Below, piece after piece: positions 59,229-64,000 of a DNA stretch of 64,000 bases. This stretch comes from Chloroflexota bacterium. Lineage in GTDB: Bacteria; Chloroflexota; Anaerolineae; UBA1429. Each line of letters starts with the position of its first letter. Position 1 is the stretch's first letter. The notes beneath the pieces are model-generated. The model saw only the letters and a program-made list of their open reading frames with translations. It was not told the DNA's origin and searched no databases. The stretch spans positions 1 through 64,000 of the forward strand of contig DUUT01000013.1 in NCBI GenBank assembly GCA_012841405.1, written 5' to 3'. The position numbers were made by a program, and so were the translations under genes.

Positions 59229-60616
59229 TGACCACGGTCCGACGCACTGCCCTGCGCACGCGTCGTAATGCGGGGCGCTGGCTCCTCACCCTCGGCGTGC
59301 TGGTCGCCGCAGCCGGTCTTGGATATGTGGCGCTACGCCTCGATGCCACGTACGTCCTGGCGGCCGCCGTCGGGATACCGGCGGTGATCATGTTGGCCAC
59401 CACCACGGCCCTCGGTGTGCCCGCCATGGTGCTCGCCGCTCTGGTGGTGCGCTTCTCGCTGCCCACCGGTACCGAGAGCCGCATCGTGGCCAGCCTCCTG
59501 TTCACGGCGGTGATGGTGGTGCTCTGGATAATGCGAATGGTGCTCGTGGAGCGGCGGCTGTCACTGCGCCCCTCCCGCGCTAACGCCCCTCTGGCCGCCT
59601 TTGTCGGTGTGACCATCGTATCCTACGTGTGGAGCAACGCCTTTCGCGACCCCATGGTGGTGGCCTGGCGTACCTGGCCACTGGTGCAGCTTGCTGCCCT
59701 CGCGGTGATCGTCCTGCTGCCGGGCGCCTTCTGGCTTACGGCGAACCTCCTACCCAACCGGCGCTGGATCGAGGCGCTGGTCGTCCTGTTCATCGTGGCG
59801 GGCATCGTGACCATCATCAAGGACTATGCCGCGCTGCCCCTCGGCTTTCTTCAGGTGCGACCACTCTTCCCGACGTGGTTCGCGGCGTTGGCGGCCGGCC
59901 AGGGGCTGTACAATCGCCGGCTGCCCATCGCCGTGCGCGGGCTGCTGCTCTTTGCCGTCGCCGCCCACCTTTACTACCTGGTGTTTGGCATCATGAGCTG
60001 GGTCTCGGCGTGGCTGCCCACCGCGCTGGCGCTCATGGTGGTCGTCGCACTGCGCTCGCGCCCCCTCCTCATCCTCACCATCATCATCGCGCTGCTCTTT
60101 GTCGCCACGAACATTGACTACTTACAGATCGCCCTGGCCGAGGAGCAGGAGACTAGTCTCTTTACTCGTCTGGACGCCTATGGCACGAACTGGCGCGTTA
60201 CCGGCAAGCATCTCCTGTTCGGCACGGGGCCGGCCGGTTACGCCGTGTACTACATGTCGTATTTTCCCGAGATGGCCATGGCCACCCACAGCAACTACCT
60301 CGACATCATCTCGCAAACCGGCATTCTCGGCCTGCTCGCGTTCCTCGCCTTCCTCGTCGCCATGGGCAGGCTCGCCGTCGACCTCGGTCGCGATACCCAT
60401 CACCGACGCGACTTTGCCGAGGGGTTCACCGCCGCGTTCGCTGGAGGGCTCGCCGGGACGGTGGTGGCCGCCGCCTTGGGGGACTGGGTGCTGCCCTTTG
60501 TCTACACGCAGACCATCGCCGGATTCGACTATGCCCTGTACACATGGGTCATGCTCGGGGCCGCCCAGGCGTTGCGCTACTTTGTTCCCACACGGAACCA
60601 CGAGAGGTCATCATGA
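59225..60616 (+). CDS. O-antigen polymerase/ligase-type membrane protein (Wzy/WaaL)
   Basis: A 463-residue polytopic protein with about eleven hydrophobic segments. A large polar loop between residues 305 and 350 has TRLDAYGTNWRVTGKHLLFGTGPAGY, then ATHSNYLDIISQTGILGLL. That HSNYLxxxxxxGxxG motif is typical of Wzy_C/O-antigen ligases. It would polymerise repeat units or link finished glycan to a carrier outside the membrane. It is flanked by glycosyltransferases and coupled to both neighbours by ATGA. Polymerase and ligase cannot be separated by sequence alone. Confidence 0.87.
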   Translation: MMTTVRRTALRTRRNAGRWLLTLGVLVAAAGLGYVALRLDATYVLAAAVGIPAVIMLATTTALGVPAMVLAALVVRFSLPTGTESRIVASLLFTAVMVVLWIMRMVLVERRLSLRPSRANAPLAAFVGVTIVSYVWSNAFRDPMVVAWRTWPLVQLAALAVIVLLPGAFWLTANLLPNRRWIEALVVLFIVAGIVTIIKDYAALPLGFLQVRPLFPTWFAALAAGQGLYNRRLPIAVRGLLLFAVAAHLYYLVFGIMSWVSAWLPTALALMVVVALRSRPLLILTIIIALLFVATNIDYLQIALAEEQETSLFTRLDAYGTNWRVTGKHLLFGTGPAGYAVYYMSYFPEMAMATHSNYLDIISQTGILGLLAFLAFLVAMGRLAVDLGRDTHHRRDFAEGFTAAFAGGLAGTVVAAALGDWVLPFVYTQTIAGFDYALYTWVMLGAAQALRYFVPTRNHERSS

Positions 60617-61527
60617 CAGCAGGCATATCGGTCGTCATCGTGAACTGGAACACGCGGAACCTGCTCGAGTGCTGCCTACGGTCCATCATGGCGGTGGGCG
60701 AGGGGCTCATACGGGAGTTCATTGTGGTGGACAACGGTTCCACCGATGACAGCGTCGCCATGGTGCGGCAGCGCTTTCCGCGGGTACGCCTCGTGGAGAA
60801 CGCTACGAACGAGGGGTTTGCCCGGGCGAACAACCGCGGCGTCGACCTAGCGCAGGCCGACTGGGTCCTGTTGCTGAACACCGACGCCTATCTCGCTCCG
60901 GGCGCGTTGCGCGCCATGGTCGAGCTGGCGGCATCCAAGCCCAACGCCGGCCTCGTGGGCGCCCACTTGCGTAATCCCGACGGCACGTTTCAGGCGTCAC
61001 ACACGGCCTTTCCCACCCTCCGCCAAGAGCTCCTCATCCTCACCGGTCTGGGGCGTGCCCTCTACGGGCGCTGGTACCCAAGCCACGGTCCCAATGACAT
61101 CGCCGGCCCGCGCATCGCCGATTATGTCGAGGGGGCGTGCATGCTCGTGCGGCGCGTCGCCTACCGCGCCGTGGGGGGCTTTGATGAGGGCTATTTCATG
61201 TACGCGGAGGATGTGGATCTGTGCCGCGCCCTCCGTGATGCCGGCTGGAGCGTGTGGTACCAGCCCGCCGCTGTCGTCACCCACCTCGGAGGGGGCAGCA
61301 GTCAGCGGCGCCGCCCGGAGCGCGAGAGGGATCTGTACCGCAGCCGGGTGCGCTACTTTCGCAAGCACCATGGTGATGCCGCCGCGCGCACCCTGAAGGT
61401 GATGATCCTGGCAACAACCGTGGTAAAGGGCGTCGTGCACGGCGTGCTACGACGCGCCACCGGAGGGCAGCGCGGCCGGCTGGTCCCCTCGTGGCATGAC
61501 CTCGCACTACACCTGAGGGAGGTGTGA
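60613..61527 (+). CDS. Family 2 glycosyltransferase (rhamnosyltransferase-like)
   Basis: A 304-residue enzyme: SVVIVNWNTRNLLECC, VDNGSTDDS, NEGFARANNRG, a metal-binding NTD in LLLNTDAYLAPG near 94, and YFMYAEDVDLCRALRDAGW near 195. GGGSS near 236 and the basic/hydrophobic C-terminus match the WbbL-like group and the gene at 49582. It overlaps the polymerase gene by ATGA and abuts the next start without a gap. Confidence 0.9.
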   Translation: MTAGISVVIVNWNTRNLLECCLRSIMAVGEGLIREFIVVDNGSTDDSVAMVRQRFPRVRLVENATNEGFARANNRGVDLAQADWVLLLNTDAYLAPGALRAMVELAASKPNAGLVGAHLRNPDGTFQASHTAFPTLRQELLILTGLGRALYGRWYPSHGPNDIAGPRIADYVEGACMLVRRVAYRAVGGFDEGYFMYAEDVDLCRALRDAGWSVWYQPAAVVTHLGGGSSQRRRPERERDLYRSRVRYFRKHHGDAAARTLKVMILATTVVKGVVHGVLRRATGGQRGRLVPSWHDLALHLREV

Positions 61528-62760
61528 ATGCGCACCCTGTTCCTTACCCAGGTCCTGCCCTACCCGCCCGACAGCGGGCCCAAGGTCAAGACGTGGAACG
61601 TCATCAAATATCTGGCGCGCGACCATGCCATCACCCTCGTTTCCTTCACCCGGGGCGATCAGAGCGCCGATGTGGCCCAGCTCTTGCGCTACTGTGAGGC
61701 CGTGCATACGGTGCCCATGGAGCGCGGCTTGATGCCCGATGGCCTCGCGATGGCGCGCAGCCTGGCCAGCGGGCAACCGTGGATGATGCTTCGCGACCAT
61801 CGCTCGGCCATGGCGCAGCTCGTGGATCGCCTCGCGCGTGCGAGCCACTTTGACATCGCCCACGCCGATCAGCTGAACATGGCCCAGTACGCCCTGCGCG
61901 TGTCCGCGCGACGGGTGCTCGATGCCCACAACGCCCTGTGGACCCTCTACCGACGCCTGGCCGACACCATGCCCCACGGCCCCAAGCGCTGGATGCTGGA
62001 GCGCGATTGGCGATTGCTGCGCGCCTATGAGGGACGCATGGTGCGCCTCTTTGATGCCGTCCTGGCGGTGAGCGACGAGGATCGTGCCGCCCTCCTCGAC
62101 GCCGCCGACGCGCGCCGCGAGATCTCGGTCATCCCCATCGCGGTGGATACGGACGAGGTCGTGCCCATCGCTCGCCGTGCCGACGCCGATCACATCCTCC
62201 ATGTGGGCACCATGTACTGGCCGCCCAACATCGACGGTATCCGCTGGTTCATCGACGAGGTGTTGCCCCTCATCCGCACGCAACGCCCCGGCGTCGTCGT
62301 GGACCTCGTCGGAGCGCGCCCTCCGGAGTGGCTCGTACAGCTCGCCACCCGCGACCCGAGCATTCGCGTCCATGGCTATGTGCCGGACCTCACCCCCTAC
62401 TTGGAGACGGCCGGCGCCTTTGTCGTGCCGTTGCGCGCGGGGGGCGGAATGCGCGTCAAGATCCTCAATGCCATGGCGCAGGGCATCCCCATGGTGTCCA
62501 CCCGCCTTGGCGCGGAGGGGATTCGCGTCGAGCACGAGAAGCACATCCTCCTGGCGGACGCGCCAGAGGCCTTTGCCCAGGCCACCCTGCGACTGCTCAG
62601 CAGCCCCCAGTATGGTGCCACCCTGGCCGCCGCGGCGCGTCGGCTCGTCGAGGAGTGCTACGACGCCACCGCGGTGGGCCGACACATCAGCGACGTCTAT
62701 GCGCGCCTGGTGATGGCCAACGCGGTGCCCCTGCGCACCGCCACCGGAGGAGTCCACTGA
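61528..62760 (+). CDS. Family 4 glycosyltransferase (Stp1-like), paralogue B
   Basis: A 410-residue GT-B enzyme, MRTLFLTQVLPYPPDSGPK. HVGTMYWPPNIDGIRWFIDEV and PLRAGGGMRVKILNAMAQGIPMV align with the gene at 58032. The two copies probably arose by duplication of one gene and now flank the polymerase and one GT2 gene. GGGAGGTGTGA immediately precedes the ATG. The next gene starts after one base (TGAAATG). Confidence 0.9.
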   Translation: MRTLFLTQVLPYPPDSGPKVKTWNVIKYLARDHAITLVSFTRGDQSADVAQLLRYCEAVHTVPMERGLMPDGLAMARSLASGQPWMMLRDHRSAMAQLVDRLARASHFDIAHADQLNMAQYALRVSARRVLDAHNALWTLYRRLADTMPHGPKRWMLERDWRLLRAYEGRMVRLFDAVLAVSDEDRAALLDAADARREISVIPIAVDTDEVVPIARRADADHILHVGTMYWPPNIDGIRWFIDEVLPLIRTQRPGVVVDLVGARPPEWLVQLATRDPSIRVHGYVPDLTPYLETAGAFVVPLRAGGGMRVKILNAMAQGIPMVSTRLGAEGIRVEHEKHILLADAPEAFAQATLRLLSSPQYGATLAAAARRLVEECYDATAVGRHISDVYARLVMANAVPLRTATGGVH

Positions 62761-62761
62761 A

Positions 62762-64000
62762 ATGCGTCACGATGCGTTGCATCGTCGTCGGGGCGCTGCG
62801 CCCACGATCTCCGTGCCGCTGGCGCTGTCGCGGCGCGAAACGGCGATCGGTGTGCTCCTGTTCCTCATCCTACTCGTCTGCTACACCTACACCTTTCCGC
62901 GGTGGGCCGACTGGAACCAGAACTCGCGCCTCAATCTGACGATGGCCATCGTCGATCGCGGGGTGCTGTACATCGACGATTATTACCAGGGGCACACGCA
63001 AACCGGCGACTATGCCGAGTACGATGGGCACGTCTACAGCGACAAGGCGCCCGGAGCAGCGCTCCTTGGTGTGCCGTTCTACTGGGTGTTCCGCACCGTC
63101 ACCGGCACCGAAGCCTTTCGCTGGCTTGTGGGGCACCTCCAGGGGAATGCGGCTATCAGTGCCACCCTCACGGCGGGTGGCACCGGAGTGCTACCTGCCA
63201 AGGTGCACGCCGCCGCGGCGCTGGCCACGGTAACCCTCGGAGTGGTAGCCATCCCCTCGGCGCTCCTCGGGGTTCTGCTCTACCGCTACACCCGAGACCT
63301 CACAACGGCCATCGCCCCACGGGTGGCCGCCGTGCTACTCTATGGCCTGGCGACAAGCGCCTACCCCTACTCTGGATCGTTCTATGGCCATCAGATGGTG
63401 GCAGCGACGCTCTTTGCCGCCTTTTTCCTCGCCTACCGCTTGCGCCGTGGCCCGGGGGGACCGCCCTCCGTGTTCGGAGTCGGCTTGCTCCTCGCCTGGG
63501 CCGTGATCAGTGAGTACCCGGCCGCGCTCATCGCTGCCGTAATCGGCGTCTATCTGGCAGTGCACCTGCGCAACAGGGCGCGTCTCGCCTGGGCCCTGGC
63601 CGGCGCAGCCCTGCCCATTGCCCTGTGGATGGCCCACAATATGGCCATCTTTGGACGGCCGATGATGCTTGGGTACAGCTACTCCACGCTCTACCTGGAC
63701 AAGCACAACGTCGGCTTTATGAGCCTCACCTACCCATCGCTCGCCTCCCTCTGGGGCATCACCTTTGGCTCCTTCCGCGGCCTCTTTTACCTCTCGCCCA
63801 TCCTACTGATCGCGTTACCGGGGTTCGTGCTCATGGCCCGGCAAGCGCACGTCCGCGCGGAGGCGCTCGTATGCCTCGCGGCGTTCATCGCTTTCATGGC
63901 CTTTAACGCCTCCTCGGTGATGTGGGAGGGCGGGTTTGCCGTCGGACCGCGCTACCTCGTGCCGATGCTGCCCTTCATGGTACCGCCACTGCTCGTGGCC
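62762..64000 (+). CDS. Polytopic GT-C-like membrane protein (3' end outside window)
   Basis: An open frame from ATG 62762 to the window end with no stop, at least 413 residues. It has a short basic N-terminus, a first hydrophobic segment near 28-46, then NQNSRLNLTMAIVDRG and IDDYY. GHVYSDKAPGAALLGVP near 95-111 is followed by at least seven hydrophobic segments. A first loop with acidic residues and a conserved YSDKAPG-like stretch is seen in GT39/ArnT-like proteins, which use polyprenyl-phosphate sugars outside the membrane. The polyprenyl-phosphate glycosyltransferase at 24141 could supply that donor; this is inferred. Confidence 0.85.
   Translation, partial: MRHDALHRRRGAAPTISVPLALSRRETAIGVLLFLILLVCYTYTFPRWADWNQNSRLNLTMAIVDRGVLYIDDYYQGHTQTGDYAEYDGHVYSDKAPGAALLGVPFYWVFRTVTGTEAFRWLVGHLQGNAAISATLTAGGTGVLPAKVHAAAALATVTLGVVAIPSALLGVLLYRYTRDLTTAIAPRVAAVLLYGLATSAYPYSGSFYGHQMVAATLFAAFFLAYRLRRGPGGPPSVFGVGLLLAWAVISEYPAALIAAVIGVYLAVHLRNRARLAWALAGAALPIALWMAHNMAIFGRPMMLGYSYSTLYLDKHNVGFMSLTYPSLASLWGITFGSFRGLFYLSPILLIALPGFVLMARQAHVRAEALVCLAAFIAFMAFNASSVMWEGGFAVGPRYLVPMLPFMVPPLLVA

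Noticed and set aside
27066-64000. Recent horizontal island or prophage
   Set aside because: No integrase, transposase, tRNA-linked repeat or phage gene is present, and GC content and codon style match the housekeeping genes.

Overview
The window is a GC-rich bacterial chromosome segment. It most likely comes from a member of the Chloroflexota. Four things point there: GTG and TTG starts are frequent; a Tat-exported protein at 55502-56788 has the 'LPLI' plus Pro/Thr/Ser-rich linker common in secreted Chloroflexota proteins; a diverged intergenic repeat carries a GTCGTTCTGAGC core of the kind scattered through such genomes; and housekeeping and glycan genes have this mixed character. The assignment is an inference. 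No rRNA, phage, transposase or CRISPR is visible. The window opens on a perfect 98-bp palindrome that may be a contig-end artefact.

Layout. 1-4.1 kb, minus strand: clpX, clpP, tig (protein quality control) and three tRNAs (Gly, Leu, Lys). 4.36-5.24 kb: an unrecognised protein. 5.3-8.45 kb, minus: metY-metX-metW (direct sulfhydrylation route to methionine). 8.6-9.55 kb: a membrane protein of unknown function. 9.6-10.9 kb: an RhlE-like DEAD-box helicase whose Shine-Dalgarno sequence is partly inside a hairpin. 11.2-13.1 kb, plus: an SDR dehydrogenase and a transaldolase-family protein.

13.2-18.8 kb, plus: a thiol/metalloid module. It holds an ArsR-type repressor, an ArsP/DUF318-type permease, a decayed redox-active disulfide protein, three tiny thioredoxin-fold proteins (CAKC, CPGC, CSGG), a fusion of two thioredoxin-like domains to a CcdA/DsbD membrane domain, and a 4Fe-4S protein with an extra cysteine cluster. 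Matching ATTC-N8-GAAT sites lie before the repressor and before the permease. This is the best candidate for an undescribed functional unit. 19-19.9 kb, minus: a methyltransferase and a small ferredoxin with its own promoter.

20.2-23.2 kb, plus: heptose 7-phosphate kinase, sedoheptulose 7-phosphate isomerase and heptose bisphosphate phosphatase, preceded by a hairpin-rich leader. 23.3-27.0 kb: an acyltransferase, a membrane glycosyltransferase and a B12-radical SAM enzyme.

27.07-64 kb, plus: one long surface-polysaccharide locus. It encodes the initiating sugar-phosphate transferase, a Wzc-like kinase, a fused PAPS synthase, an ABC exporter with a carbohydrate-binding Wzt, a sulfotransferase, about nine glycosyltransferases, a dehydrogenase-aminotransferase fusion, a toroid-methyltransferase fusion, a UDP-GlcNAc 2-epimerase, an ACP/adenylating ligase/AsnB/PP-loop amidation or acylation set, an OafA-type acyltransferase, a Wzy/ligase-type membrane protein, and a GT-C-like membrane protein cut by the window end. 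Several gene pairs overlap by 1-4 bases, which suggests translational coupling. Together the genes predict a decorated glycan containing sulfate, amino sugar and acyl or amide groups, possibly with heptose.
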